DNA of 64,000 bases, taken from an uncultured Erysipelotrichaceae bacterium (GTDB taxonomy: Bacteria; Bacillota_I; Bacilli_A; Erysipelotrichales; Erysipelotrichaceae). The stretch spans positions 1-64,000 of the forward strand of contig CALBJM010000331.1 of NCBI GenBank assembly GCA_937893225.1, written 5' to 3'. A program made the position numbers and the translations under genes. A model generated the notes under the pieces. That model ran no database searches. It was not told the DNA's origin and worked only from the letters and a program-made list of their open reading frames with translations. This document shows, piece by piece, positions 25,661-34,599 of the stretch. Every line of letters starts with the position of its first letter. Position 1 is the stretch's first letter.

Positions 25661-27949
25661 ATGGAAGTAAAAACGTCTGATGTGAGAATGGAAAGCAATG
25701 AACAGTTGCAGGGAAAATCGTTCACGATTGCAACTAATGCGAAAGCTTTTGAAATCTTGACAAGCACGTTGTACAGTAATGTTCCGTCGTCGATTGTTCG
25801 TGAACTGATTTCCAATGGTTATGATGGACATGTCCGTGCTGGCAATGTGTTGAAAGAAATTGATGTGCATTGTCCGACTGTGTTTGAACCGACATTTGAA
25901 GTACGGGATTACGGTTGTTCTATGGACGAAGAAACAATGATGAATGTATATACGACATTCTTTTCGTCAACAAAGAATGGTGGCAATTCCGAAGTAGGTG
26001 GTTTTGGTTTAGGTTGTAAATTGCCGTTTGCATATACGGATATGTTCACAATTACAACGTATCTGAATGGTAAACGTCAAGACTATATCGCCAGTAAAGA
26101 AAATGGTGTCCCGACATTAAACAAAATGGGAGATGCTGAAGATACTGACGAACCCAACGGCGTTAAAGTGTGTGTTCCTGTGCAGGAAGATGACATGGAG
26201 AGTTTTGAAGATGCAGTGGAATATATGATTAAGTATTCTACTTTTCCGATTAAGTCTAATCTTGAATGTCAACCCGCAAAGGAATATGACTGTGCAGGAA
26301 TTTTTAGCTATCATAATTATGGCAATGCAGGTAAAAAGGAAAAAAAGCAGATCATTCGTGTAGGAGGTGTACCGTACAGACTGAACTGTAAAGAAATGGC
26401 GGCTGGGTTCAACATGTGGGATAATGTAAAGTATTATAAAGCGCAACAGTCGTATGATAGTAATCGACTGTTGTTGCATAAAGCTTTATGTGAAGTTGAA
26501 CGTTATAACTCGTTTGATTTGCCGATTGAAAAACTTTTCGACTATAACGGTTGTTTGGATTTTGAAATTGGCGAATTAGACATCACGGCATCAAGAGAGT
26601 CTTTGCAGTATTCTGTCAAGACAAAAATGGTGTTGTTCAAACGACTGGTTGAACTGCAGACGAAATTGTATGATTATCTGTACAAGAAGATTTCTGTATG
26701 GAATGACAACATGCAAACGTTGGACAAAGCTATCGACAAGTTCAAAGAGTTGTTGCAGTTCAATTACGGTAGTTTTGCGAGTGTTTCCAGAGCAATCCGT
26801 TTCAACTATAAGGTTGGTGGGTTTGAAAGCTATATTAACATCGACAGTTATGATCCGTCATTGTTATGCTACAGTGAGGAAATCGTCCAAAAGAATAGTT
26901 TGTTGGACGGGTTGGAAACGCCGAGGTGTCATACGTTAAATGCTGATACGAAACGTATTCAACATTCAATCAAAATGGCAACAATTTCTTTGACTAAAAC
27001 GAGTGTTAAGCAAGACATCTACATTACCAATGCACCGTTGAAGTATAGCGGAATCAATGTGGACGAAAAGAAGATTGAAGAATTTGGCAGGTATAACGCC
27101 AATGAAGCAATCATTACGGTTGCACAACGTTCCGATGTACAGAAACAAGGTGAATTGTTGCAGAAACGTCTTGATGCGATTGCACCTAATATCTACAATG
27201 TTATAGTTGTGGATAAAAAGAATTGTGCAATCCCGAAAGCAACTCGACAAATCAGAAGAGTAAAAGATAGCAAAGAAGAAGTGGTTGACGAAAAACCGAT
27301 GACGATTGCCGCTAAACAATTGATTGCAAGTATGCAACCGATTGTGGACTATTTTGGCAAGATTTATCTGTTCAAAGGAAACGGAGAAAATTATGCAAGA
27401 ATTAAGAGTGCATTGTCAGCTCTTGATTTGGCTAAAGACTTCTTTGGAATTCCGAGTATGCAACCGATTCTTAATTGTTTTACTGTTCACGGTACGGCAA
27501 GAAAATTGGTTGAGAAAATAGCCGATGTTCCTGTCGTGTATTTTGAAGATGAGGATGATGCCAATGACAACATTGCAAAACATGAGTTAATCAAAAGACT
27601 GCAAAAACAGTTAACACAGCTTGACTTATTTGTTGGTCTGTCGAGAGATGTAAAAATCTTGATGAGAGGTTGCATCAAATACGGTGAAAAGTATGCTCAA
27701 TGTGATACATTGAAACACATTTGCAAGGTGCAAGAGTTAGGCATTTGTTCAGTACCGTCGGTTGAGAAGTACGCTAAAGTAGATGCGAATGCAGCAGTGT
27801 TGACAGTATGCAAAAACTTTTTGTACCGTATGACTGAAGCACAGCGAAATTTGGTAATGGCTAATATCTTTTACCAAAATTCTTTCTATTATTCAGCCCC
27901 TGAATTTAATGATTTCTTAAGAAGTTTGGGGTTGACAATAGAGGAATAA
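25661..27949 (+). CDS. rIIA: rIIA-like GHKL ATPase
   Basis: 762 aa, near the size of T4 rIIA (about 725). The N-terminal Bergerat ATP-binding fold is complete: N-box RELISNGYDGH (residues 47-57), G1 DYGCSMD (83-89) and G2 GGFGLGCK (113-120). This is the Hsp90/MutL/rIIA GHKL pattern. I prefer ATG 25661, with GGGAG five to nine bases upstream, over ATG 25646, which contains the ribosome site. In T4 rIIA works with rIIB in lysis inhibition and resistance to the Rex exclusion system; the same role here is inference. The rIIB-like gene follows after a terminator. Confidence 0.8.
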   Translation: MEVKTSDVRMESNEQLQGKSFTIATNAKAFEILTSTLYSNVPSSIVRELISNGYDGHVRAGNVLKEIDVHCPTVFEPTFEVRDYGCSMDEETMMNVYTTFFSSTKNGGNSEVGGFGLGCKLPFAYTDMFTITTYLNGKRQDYIASKENGVPTLNKMGDAEDTDEPNGVKVCVPVQEDDMESFEDAVEYMIKYSTFPIKSNLECQPAKEYDCAGIFSYHNYGNAGKKEKKQIIRVGGVPYRLNCKEMAAGFNMWDNVKYYKAQQSYDSNRLLLHKALCEVERYNSFDLPIEKLFDYNGCLDFEIGELDITASRESLQYSVKTKMVLFKRLVELQTKLYDYLYKKISVWNDNMQTLDKAIDKFKELLQFNYGSFASVSRAIRFNYKVGGFESYINIDSYDPSLLCYSEEIVQKNSLLDGLETPRCHTLNADTKRIQHSIKMATISLTKTSVKQDIYITNAPLKYSGINVDEKKIEEFGRYNANEAIITVAQRSDVQKQGELLQKRLDAIAPNIYNVIVVDKKNCAIPKATRQIRRVKDSKEEVVDEKPMTIAAKQLIASMQPIVDYFGKIYLFKGNGENYARIKSALSALDLAKDFFGIPSMQPILNCFTVHGTARKLVEKIADVPVVYFEDEDDANDNIAKHELIKRLQKQLTQLDLFVGLSRDVKILMRGCIKYGEKYAQCDTLKHICKVQELGICSVPSVEKYAKVDANAAVLTVCKNFLYRMTEAQRNLVMANIFYQNSFYYSAPEFNDFLRSLGLTIEE

Positions 27950-27957
27950 TTTGATAG

Positions 27958-27996
27958 AAAAGGGTGAGTTGAAAGATATTCACCCTTTTCTTTTTT
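27958..27996 (+). terminator. Rho-independent terminator
   Basis: AAAAGGGTGA (27958-27967) pairs with TCACCCTTTT (27980-27989), then CTTTTTT. Separates rIIA-like and rIIB-like genes. Confidence 0.85.
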
Positions 27997-28026
27997 AACA
28001 ACAGAATTCAATGAAAGGACACGACG

Positions 28027-28689
28027 ATGATTAAATACTTTATAACGCCGAATGTTCTGACGATGTTCATCAATGGCAAACAAATCTTTGTTCCGAGCAG
28101 CCATCTGAATTATGGAACAATGTGTAAAGTGTTAAAGGGGGGTTGTCAAGATGAAAAGGAAATCATGGCTTTAAATGACTTAAAGAATTGCATGTTGACA
28201 GAATTTCCAGATTTTGTTGAAGTTGCTGAAGATGGAAAATTGGTCTTAAAACATTGCCATGAAGTCAATATGGAAAAGTTCACAAAAGAAGCTTTACAAT
28301 CGCAAAGAGATGGTAAAGATACGCAAGGTTTCTTTTGTTTGTTGATGAACATGAGTGAGAATAAAACGATTGGAGTTGCAGACTTTTTACAATGGTTAAA
28401 GAGTGGCAGCTGTCGATATACCATCAATGGTACAATCTTAAGCTACGGGTTTATTGATGATGGAGGTGTCTGTTTTTTGAAAGAAGCTGCAGATAAAAAC
28501 ACCAATGCAATTGTTGACATTAAACCGCAACTGCTTGAGATGTATGTTAATAAAGATAACAAATGGACGTGTGTTCACAAAATCAAAGATGGCAGCTTTA
28601 CGGTAATGTGGCAAGGAGAAAATAAAAACTTGCCGAACATTGATTCCTTCAACGTGTTTAGTGGTGATGGGTTGCTGGATTGTTTCTAA
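28027..28689 (+). CDS. rIIB-like protein (tentative)
   Basis: 220 aa. The segment FLQWLKSGSCRYTINGTILSYGFI resembles the C-terminal part of rIIB proteins, where a short helix is followed by 'pitddGnilaYK'. Its place right behind the rIIA-like gene supports this. It ends GDGLLDCF, a loose form of the local tail signature. The T4 rIIB N-terminal HTH is not visible, so the protein is shorter or diverged. Confidence 0.5.
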   Translation: MIKYFITPNVLTMFINGKQIFVPSSHLNYGTMCKVLKGGCQDEKEIMALNDLKNCMLTEFPDFVEVAEDGKLVLKHCHEVNMEKFTKEALQSQRDGKDTQGFFCLLMNMSENKTIGVADFLQWLKSGSCRYTINGTILSYGFIDDGGVCFLKEAADKNTNAIVDIKPQLLEMYVNKDNKWTCVHKIKDGSFTVMWQGENKNLPNIDSFNVFSGDGLLDCF

Positions 28690-28706
28690 AGAGGAGTGAA
28701 AATGCA

Positions 28707-29135
28707 ATGGACGAAAAGACATTAAAAGAAATCGAACAACTCGACAATACGCAAGTGCTTGACGAGCTTGAAGATTTGAGAGTCAATAACCTTTATGATG
28801 ACTTGCAAGAAATGTTGTATGCAATCTTTCCGTTGTATGCAATTGTGTACAATGAAATTGTGGAAAAGTTTCGCATCATCATTCCGTATGAAAATGATGG
28901 CATTGCTACCAATGCAAATGATGAATTGGTGTATCAGTTAGCCTTGCAAGATGATACAGGTTTTGTGCGAACGATGATGTGGAATTTAGATGACCCTGTT
29001 GACAATGCAGAGTTTGTCAGAGGTGGAAGAAAACCGTTATTGCAGATTGTAAAGAAATGCAATAATTTTCTTGAAGCTGTGAACGCGCTGGCTGAAATCC
29101 AGAAAGACGGTGATAAACTGTTAAAGGAGGTGTAG
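28707..29135 (+). CDS. Unknown 142-aa acidic protein with terminal signature
   Basis: ATG 28707 follows GAGGAG at 28691; the in-frame non-ATG start at 28680 overlaps the previous gene and is rejected. Acidic helical N-terminus (LKEIEQLDNTQVLDELEDL). Ends DGDKLLKEV, a G-x3-L-x2-V tail. Confidence 0.65.
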   Translation: MDEKTLKEIEQLDNTQVLDELEDLRVNNLYDDLQEMLYAIFPLYAIVYNEIVEKFRIIIPYENDGIATNANDELVYQLALQDDTGFVRTMMWNLDDPVDNAEFVRGGRKPLLQIVKKCNNFLEAVNALAEIQKDGDKLLKEV

Positions 29136-29137
29136 AG

Positions 29138-29503
29138 GTGAGAATGAAAACAGGTGAGTTGCTGGAACATATCAAACGCATTTTAAAAGATGCTAATGGT
29201 GAGTCTTTTGGTGGCTATACTTTTCATCTTGATAAAATCACCACTAAAGCAGATGAGTTAAGGAGTTTGTTTTCTGATGGTTTACAGTATGTATATGCTG
29301 TAGGCAAAAACATCAAAAACGAAGGTGGGGGAGATGAGGTTTATATAAAACAACGTGCATTGATCCGAATTGATCGAGATGTACTTGTTCGTATAGCCAA
29401 ATTGACCAATAAAAATGTAAAGCTGCGAAAGATTGACGCTAAACAGCTTTACTATTATTTGGAGATGGCTGAAATAGGGGAAGCTGTCTTAAACAGTCTT
29501 TAA
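29138..29503 (+). CDS. Tail-signature protein
   Basis: 121 aa ending AEIGEAVLNSL, a clear copy of the signature. GTG 29138 or ATG 29144 may start it; AGGAGG lies at about 29125. The body, with YVYAVGKNIKNEGG and RALIRIDRDVLVRIAKL, is of the small-paralog type: N-terminal helix, strands, then a basic strand-helix before the tail. Confidence 0.7.
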   Translation: MRMKTGELLEHIKRILKDANGESFGGYTFHLDKITTKADELRSLFSDGLQYVYAVGKNIKNEGGGDEVYIKQRALIRIDRDVLVRIAKLTNKNVKLRKIDAKQLYYYLEMAEIGEAVLNSL

Positions 29504-29515
29504 GGAAGTGTACCA

Positions 29516-29899
29516 ATGACATGGAGCAGAGAAGAGATCATTTCAAACATGCAAAGGTTGTTTGTTGATAAGACTATTGATGTCATTGGCGATAAACAAC
29601 CTTTTCAAATTCAAGTTGCAAAGTCAGGTGGAAGTTTTGATAAAAACAGCTTAAAGTCAAGTTGGAGTCGTGAGGGGAAGGATTATAAAATGTATGCTTT
29701 TTGCAGAACACCTTTTTCACACGGAAGCTTGACTTTAGTTTGTTTTGTCTTAACAAAGAAGCTCGCACGACAGTTATCAAATTATTCAACAGGTGATTTG
29801 ATAGCTACATTTTCTAAGTTTGATAACACTGTTAATCATACAATGTATATCAGACTTGAATTGTTGTCAACAGGAAAACAGACATTAGTGGAGATATAA
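29516..29899 (+). CDS. Tail-signature protein
   Basis: 127 aa ending LSTGKQTLVEI. N-terminus has EEIISNMQRLFVDKTIDVI, similar in layout to other members ('helix, then F-x-x-K/R-x-I/F'). Twelve bases after the previous member, so the two are tandem duplicates by position. Confidence 0.68.
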   Translation: MTWSREEIISNMQRLFVDKTIDVIGDKQPFQIQVAKSGGSFDKNSLKSSWSREGKDYKMYAFCRTPFSHGSLTLVCFVLTKKLARQLSNYSTGDLIATFSKFDNTVNHTMYIRLELLSTGKQTLVEI

Positions 29900-29901
29900 C
29901 A

Positions 29902-30105
29902 ATGAAAAATGAAATCACAATGAAGATGTGGATTTTCATATTGTCTATATGTGTATCATTCTTTTTGGGTTCGTTTGGTCAATACAAGAATCAATCGAAA
30001 TACATAAAGATGATCGATAGCCAATTTGAAACAATGGAGAAGATGCAAGAGGTGAATAACAAGTGCGTGAAACAGGTTGCGGAGTGCGTTAACAAATTGA
30101 GGTGA
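29902..30105 (+). CDS. Small membrane-anchored helical protein
   Basis: 67 aa: N-terminal hydrophobic anchor (MWIFILSICVSFFLGSFG, residues 8-25), then a helical domain with QFETMEKMQEVNNKCVKQVA. This anchor-plus-coil layout resembles an i-spanin/Rz-like protein, but it is too short and too generic to assign. Confidence 0.6.
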   Translation: MKNEITMKMWIFILSICVSFFLGSFGQYKNQSKYIKMIDSQFETMEKMQEVNNKCVKQVAECVNKLR

Positions 30106-30108
30106 AAC

Positions 30109-30411
30109 ATGTCAAAGAAATTGATTGACATCTTTTTAATTATATGTATAACATATATATTAAGATGGTGTTGGAACAAGTTTTCTAATACAGTGATAAA
30201 CCCGAATGAAAAGGTCAAATACCCTGATGTGAAAGTTAAGATGGTTGGGAAACGGTTAATCAAGAATGATCGAATTGTTGATTGTGCTGTAGCCATGATG
30301 CTTCAAGGGTATGACGACCAAGAAGTAAGAATGTTTATCACAAAAGCATACAGGACAAAAACAGGTAAAGAGTTTTTGGATTGTTGTGCAAAGAGTTTTT
30401 ACATTTACTAA
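30109..30411 (+). CDS. Unknown 100-aa protein with N-terminal hydrophobic segment
   Basis: Starts four bases after the previous stop. A hydrophobic N-terminus (IDIFLIICITYILRW) suggests a membrane anchor; the soluble part includes DCAVAMMLQGYDDQEVRMF. The pairing with the previous membrane protein may be functional. Confidence 0.62.
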   Translation: MSKKLIDIFLIICITYILRWCWNKFSNTVINPNEKVKYPDVKVKMVGKRLIKNDRIVDCAVAMMLQGYDDQEVRMFITKAYRTKTGKEFLDCCAKSFYIY

Positions 30412-30426
30412 ACGAGGAGAAGAAAG

Positions 30427-30978
30427 ATGAGAAATGCTGAAATGTTTAACGAAGAAAACGACTTTGCTTTGCAGAGTGCCAAAATGGATCAAGTGATTGA
30501 ACAGGTTGGTTGCAAAGATAATGAAGTTGTAATTATCAAATCTGTTGATGATGCGCTGGAAGGAGATGCTGTCTTTATTTCTGATTTCAGTTGTTTGGGT
30601 AGTAGTGTAAAAGAGTTTGTTGACAATTTTGAACAGTTGGTTAAAAAAGGCAACACTGTTCATTTTGTCAGAGAACAGATAAGTTTGACGGATCAGTCCC
30701 AGATGGAAACTTTCTTGAAACAGTTGCAGTTTGCGGCAATGTTCGGAAGAAAACTTCGTAGTGCTGTTTCTTGCAACAATCTTGCTGTTGCCGCGAAAGT
30801 TGGACGATATGCAGGAAGACCGAAAGGTTCCAAAAATAAAACAAGCATCATTCAAGAAAAGGCAGATGAAATCGAATTCTGGTTGCAACAGGGCGAGTCT
30901 AAAAAGTGGATTGCAGAACAGTTGGGCATTTCGGTAGGTACGGTGTATAATTACATTCGTTCCAAAGAAGAAGCGTAA
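30427..30978 (+). CDS. Degenerate serine recombinase (resolvase-like)
   Basis: 183 aa. The fold of a small resolvase/invertase is recognisable: GDAVFISDFSCLGSSVKEFV corresponds to the usual GD-lVv-dLDRLGRS, followed by LVKKGNTVHFV and the hinge AGRPKGSKNK, with a C-terminal helix-turn-helix (WIAEQLGISVGTVYNYI). The N-terminal catalytic Y-x-R-V-S is absent and the Arg of DRLGRS are replaced, so it is probably inactive for recombination and may act as a DNA-binding regulator. Confidence 0.75.
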   Translation: MRNAEMFNEENDFALQSAKMDQVIEQVGCKDNEVVIIKSVDDALEGDAVFISDFSCLGSSVKEFVDNFEQLVKKGNTVHFVREQISLTDQSQMETFLKQLQFAAMFGRKLRSAVSCNNLAVAAKVGRYAGRPKGSKNKTSIIQEKADEIEFWLQQGESKKWIAEQLGISVGTVYNYIRSKEEA

Positions 30979-31000
30979 TCATTTAAATAGGGGAAAGACA

Positions 31001-31876
31001 ATGGTTGAATTTCACGGGACTGTAAAAGATTTCTTGAAGAACTATCCGAAAGAAAATCGTAAAGTTGGCGAGACGTATCGCATCATCAATTCTAAAGGAA
31101 GTAATGATTATCAATTCATTGATAACGTATCTGAAAAGAATTTCAAGAGAGTTGAAGTTAAAGACGCTGTCAATACTGAAATTGATGGTGCTGAAATGGA
31201 ACGGCAAGAAGATGAAAGACGACTGTCTGAATTGAAAAAACTTGCTGAAAGAATTCTGTCATGCGCTGTAAAAGGAGATGAAGGCACACTGATAAATTTG
31301 TGTGAGGAAGTTAAAGATTGCACCAACATTACAGATTTGGTGTGCGAAGAAAATTGTGCTGAACTCAATTGTTTGTTTTGCAGACAGTTTTATGTTGACA
31401 ACAGTGAAGTATATTGGGGGGTGCTTAACAAAAAAGGCATTGTTGATGACATTTGTTCTTTCCTTAACAATTTTGCAACAGTCATTAAACTTAATGCCAA
31501 ATGTGTTGGAAGAGAAGAGCTTTTAGACAGGCTTCTTCAAGGAAGTGATGTCGGTGTGTTTGCACGGTTGCGTGAAGAGTGGCTTGAAAGTTGTCAATAC
31601 GTTATGGAATGTTGCAAACAAAGTTGTGGGTTTGATTTGAGAGGGGTTCAACGATTGAACAACTTGATATACAACTTTAATGAAATTACAGATGGGTGGT
31701 TGTGTTGTCTGAAAGAAATCGTTGATGATTTTGCATGGTTTGGAGAAACCTTCAAAACATGTGAGGATTGTAAAAGCTATGATTATGATCCACGCCCGAT
31801 TAATGTTGCCAAGAGCTTTGAAACTTTCAACGAATGTTTGTGCGCACTGTATTCAAGATATGGAGTCAGAGAATGA
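31001..31876 (+). CDS. Unknown 291-aa protein, paralog of 37263 gene
   Basis: The N-terminal ~60 residues (FHGTVKDFLKNYPKENRKVG, then YQFIDNVSEKNFKRVE) match the start of the protein at 37263 (FKGSQKAFFKAYPKDKRSL, YQFIGSLGEKNFKKVE). After a charged linker the C-terminal halves are helical and Cys-rich (about 15 Cys here). Function unknown. A GGGGAAAGA site precedes the ATG; the stop overlaps the next start. Confidence 0.72.
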   Translation: MVEFHGTVKDFLKNYPKENRKVGETYRIINSKGSNDYQFIDNVSEKNFKRVEVKDAVNTEIDGAEMERQEDERRLSELKKLAERILSCAVKGDEGTLINLCEEVKDCTNITDLVCEENCAELNCLFCRQFYVDNSEVYWGVLNKKGIVDDICSFLNNFATVIKLNAKCVGREELLDRLLQGSDVGVFARLREEWLESCQYVMECCKQSCGFDLRGVQRLNNLIYNFNEITDGWLCCLKEIVDDFAWFGETFKTCEDCKSYDYDPRPINVAKSFETFNECLCALYSRYGVRE

Positions 31877-32223
31877 CAAAAAAAGGAATCTTCCAAAATA
31901 TAGGTGTTGCACCGTACATGGTGTTTCGCCTTAAAGATGAATACGACGAGGGGTACTATTACAATGGCTTTAATTGCCCATATCAGAAAGGGCATATCTA
32001 TTGGGTAGTGTCTAATGTTGTACAGGAAAAGACAAGAGAGGTGGCATATTTCGTCAGCAAGTATCGAGGTGTGATGCAAGCACCGTCAACCAATTGTAAA
32101 GAGCGTCGATGGGTTGAAGATGTCTTGCTAAAGGAATATGATATGGTTTATCAAGGTATGTCATTGACAGATGCCATTGCTTTTGTCGAAAAACAAACAG
32201 ATCAGGAAAGGATTGGAGAATGA
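31873..32223 (+). CDS. Unknown 116-aa protein
   Basis: ATG 31873 overlaps the previous stop (ATGA). Aromatic sequence with YYYNGFNCPYQKGHIYW and VAYFVSKYRGVM. A four-base overlap couples it to the following gene. No recognised domain. Confidence 0.65.
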   Translation: MTKKGIFQNIGVAPYMVFRLKDEYDEGYYYNGFNCPYQKGHIYWVVSNVVQEKTREVAYFVSKYRGVMQAPSTNCKERRWVEDVLLKEYDMVYQGMSLTDAIAFVEKQTDQERIGE

Positions 32224-32402
32224 AAACTTTTCATATACATGTAAAACAAACTGTCGAAGGATACTATATCATTCGTGCTGATACAGAAGAAGATGCAATT
32301 GATTTGGCACAAGGTTATATGGAGATGGGAGAACACCTTGACAAATCACAGGTTACAGATGGTGAGATTGTAGATGCGGAAGAGGTTGGAAAATTTTGCT
32401 GA
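32220..32402 (+). CDS. DpnD/PcfM-like small protein (tentative)
   Basis: 60 aa: FHIHVKQTVEGYYIIRADTE then EDAIDLAQGYMEMGE, the pattern of a strand pair, A-x-s-x-e-e-A and a helix seen in DpnD/PcfM-type small phage and plasmid proteins. Role unknown in those too. Overlaps both neighbours. Confidence 0.5.
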   Translation: MKTFHIHVKQTVEGYYIIRADTEEDAIDLAQGYMEMGEHLDKSQVTDGEIVDAEEVGKFC

Positions 32403-32691
32403 TTTGTTTGATTTTCTGATCAGCTCAACTACGGAAGAATTAAAAGAGGCCGGATTTAGCATGAGCTTTCAAAACGGCCTTTTTAATTTGTTCTATAAAG
32501 GTGGTGTATCCTGTTCATTTAAAGTTAACGACAACGACATTGAACGCGTTTATGTGACTTTACAAAATGATGCAAGAATACAAAACATTGAGATAAACGA
32601 TAATGTCGATGATGAAATCATTCAGATCGTCTTGAGAAGATTCAATGAAATCATTATCCCTATTGGTGATCTCTGTTTAGAAGGAGTATGA
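32374..32691 (+). CDS. Tail-signature protein
   Basis: 105 aa ending IPIGDLCLEGV. The start overlaps the previous gene by 29 bases (ATG 32374). Body: FADLFDFLISSTTEELKEAG helix, then GVSCSFKVNDNDIERVYV strands, typical for the family. Next ATG follows immediately. Confidence 0.65.
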   Translation: MRKRLENFADLFDFLISSTTEELKEAGFSMSFQNGLFNLFYKGGVSCSFKVNDNDIERVYVTLQNDARIQNIEINDNVDDEIIQIVLRRFNEIIIPIGDLCLEGV

Positions 32692-32693
32692 AG

Positions 32694-33275
32694 ATGGGTC
32701 AGTACTTTTTAGCGTATGTACGTGACAAGAACAAAAAAAGAGGAAAAACGTTTATCAGTAGTTGTGGTGGCCTGAAATTAACAGAACACTCATGGGTCGG
32801 AAATGACTTCATGCAAGGTGTTTGTAAAAAAATCCACAACAAACCTTCGTATGTATATTGGGTAGGAGATTACTTCGACCCGTCTGAAGATGAAGCTAAA
32901 TCGGAAATGTCTTCTGATTGTGTCTCTGTTGATTTTGCTTCTTTATGGAGAAAGAAGAACGCCAAAGAGTTGCAAGATACTTTTGACATCAGCGATAAGT
33001 ATTTAGTCAATCATGACTTGAAAGTATATGTTAACATGTGTGACTATATCGACATGTTGACATGTGGTAAAACGCATGATAAAGATTGGGTGCAACACCC
33101 GTTGTCGTTGTTAACGGCTATCAGCAATGGTAAAGGTGGCGGTGATTATGATGTTGAAGGACTGAACGCTGATTCGATCGGAGTATGGAAAGGTTGTTTG
33201 TTAGAAATTACAGACAACATTCCGAAAGACTACATTGATGTAACGGAAGATGTTTTGTTCGATGATGACATCTAA
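32694..33275 (+). CDS. Unknown 193-aa protein
   Basis: I prefer ATG 32694 (GGAG about 8 bases upstream) to ATG 32688. Begins MGQYFLAYVRDKNKKRGKTF and contains SYVYWVGDYFDPSEDEA and LSLLTAISNGKGGGDYDVEG. It resembles phage proteins of unknown role with a similar MGQ-start beta domain. No catalytic motif seen. Confidence 0.66.
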   Translation: MGQYFLAYVRDKNKKRGKTFISSCGGLKLTEHSWVGNDFMQGVCKKIHNKPSYVYWVGDYFDPSEDEAKSEMSSDCVSVDFASLWRKKNAKELQDTFDISDKYLVNHDLKVYVNMCDYIDMLTCGKTHDKDWVQHPLSLLTAISNGKGGGDYDVEGLNADSIGVWKGCLLEITDNIPKDYIDVTEDVLFDDDI

Positions 33276-33450
33276 AAACTTCTATATAATCTGTGTTAAC
33301 GATGTCGAAACATTTTGTGATAATGGCCGAATTTTAGGTGTATATAATTACAAAACAAGACAGTTAACACAGATTGTTAATCGCTTAAAAGATTCACAAA
33401 AGGTTCCTTTTCAAGAATGGCGTTCTTCAAAAGAAGACCTTTTAATATGA
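33262..33450 (+). CDS. Unknown 62-aa protein
   Basis: ATG 33262 (or 33265) overlaps the end of the previous gene. Compact strand-rich N-terminus (NFYIICVNDVETFCDNGRIL) and basic helix (YNYKTRQLTQIVNRLKDS). Plausible small gene. Confidence 0.55.
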   Translation: MMTSKNFYIICVNDVETFCDNGRILGVYNYKTRQLTQIVNRLKDSQKVPFQEWRSSKEDLLI

Positions 33451-33464
33451 AAGGTAGGTAAGCA

Positions 33465-33803
33465 ATGATTAAAGAAACGATCGTAAAAGATAATTTTGGC
33501 AAACAAGTACAGATTGGTGACATCATTGCTTTTGCTGAAACGTTTAAGTATAGAGGTGTCGAAAAATATGGCACAGCAATGGCAACGGCAGTAGTAATGG
33601 AGATCACCAATAAAGCTTTAAAGATTGCACCGTTGACATTCACTAAAGATGAATACTATAACATTAAAGAACGAAATGGCATTGCTGTTTATTCAAAAGG
33701 TGATCGGTATTTATCTACAGGAAAAAAGACATTGGAACATCGCTACAATGCCTTTTATATTATTGGTCATGGTGATGGGGCGGTTGTTTTATCAACAATG
33801 TAG
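33465..33803 (+). CDS. Tail-signature protein (divergent)
   Basis: 112 aa ending GDGAVVLSTM, a loose form of the tail. Body includes VQIGDIIAFAETFKYRGVEK and ALKIAPLTF. AGGTAGG precedes the ATG. First of a run of four close members. Confidence 0.6.
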   Translation: MIKETIVKDNFGKQVQIGDIIAFAETFKYRGVEKYGTAMATAVVMEITNKALKIAPLTFTKDEYYNIKERNGIAVYSKGDRYLSTGKKTLEHRYNAFYIIGHGDGAVVLSTM

Positions 33804-33814
33804 GAATAGAGACG

Positions 33815-34153
33815 ATGATGAGCGTTACTTCATATGACAAAACAAGATTTAATCAATTGAGAGATTGGTTAAAAGGTCAGTCAATTCCTGAACATGACGA
33901 TTGGATCATTACTACTGTATTGTCTAATGAACCGTATGTTGAAAATACAATGTCTGATGAAGATTGGTTTGTCATCGTCTTCGCACCTAATGATAAAGAA
34001 AATGATTTTGGTATGTTCCAGATTAATTTCTTAAGACAACTGTTCGAGTCTACCATAGATTTTAAGAAATGTCAATTGGTAATGAATCGTGATAAATCTG
34101 GTCTTCGCATCGAACCTATTAATGTTGGGCAAAAAGCATTAAAAGACCTTTAA
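33815..34153 (+). CDS. Tail-signature protein
   Basis: 112 aa ending INVGQKALKDL. N-terminal helix DKTRFNQLRDWLKGQSI, then strands with VIVFAPNDKEND and a typical pre-tail strand GLRIEPI. Starts 11 bases after its neighbour. ATG 33818 is an alternative start. Confidence 0.7.
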   Translation: MMSVTSYDKTRFNQLRDWLKGQSIPEHDDWIITTVLSNEPYVENTMSDEDWFVIVFAPNDKENDFGMFQINFLRQLFESTIDFKKCQLVMNRDKSGLRIEPINVGQKALKDL

Positions 34154-34161
34154 AAGTTATC

Positions 34162-34189
34162 TTGACTTTTTATAATTATATATGATAAT
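34162..34189 (+). promoter_or_regulatory. Promoter with overlapping dyad
   Basis: TTGACT at 34162-34167, 16 bases, GATAAT at 34184-34189. The sequence around the -10 (TATGATAATTAT at 34181) is nearly the inverse of ATAGTTATCATA (34199-34210), which could be an operator. AGGAGG follows for the gene at 34223. Confidence 0.55.
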
Positions 34190-34222
34190 TATTTAATTAT
34201 AGTTATCATAGGAGGTGTTGGT

Positions 34223-34582
34223 ATGTCTAAAAGAATAATCAATTGGAAAAAGGTTCGTAGAGAAGTGATTGATAAACTTTACGGCATACAGACAGATGAC
34301 GGCAGTTATGAGTATCAAGGTGTTTGTGTAGATTCAGAAACTTTAGAGTTTCATAATTGTGATGACAACAGGGTTATGAAGTATTATCAATTTTATAGTA
34401 CTTTTAAGAATTTAAACAAACATGACGTATATGGCGCTGGATTATTTATACCTAAAGAGATTATTGACAATGAGGAGTTGTCTATAGTTCCTGTATCACA
34501 TTTTGAACTTCAAGCCATTAACAATGGTGTATTTCTGTTAAAGAAACGCAGCATAGGTGATGTTGTTCTTCATGAGATTTAA
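34223..34582 (+). CDS. Tail-signature protein
   Basis: 119 aa ending RSIGDVVLHEI. Very strong ribosome site GGAGG. N-terminal helix INWKKVRREVIDKLYGIQ, strands with FHNCDDNRVMKYYQF, then FELQAINNGVFLL before the tail. First gene behind its own promoter. Confidence 0.72.
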   Translation: MSKRIINWKKVRREVIDKLYGIQTDDGSYEYQGVCVDSETLEFHNCDDNRVMKYYQFYSTFKNLNKHDVYGAGLFIPKEIIDNEELSIVPVSHFELQAINNGVFLLKKRSIGDVVLHEI

Positions 34583-34599
34583 GAAGGAGGAGAAGAAAA

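Noticed and set aside
30109..30411. Holin/spanin pair with the 29902 gene
   Set aside because: Single hydrophobic segments and short length do not separate this from any small membrane protein; no lysis enzyme nearby.
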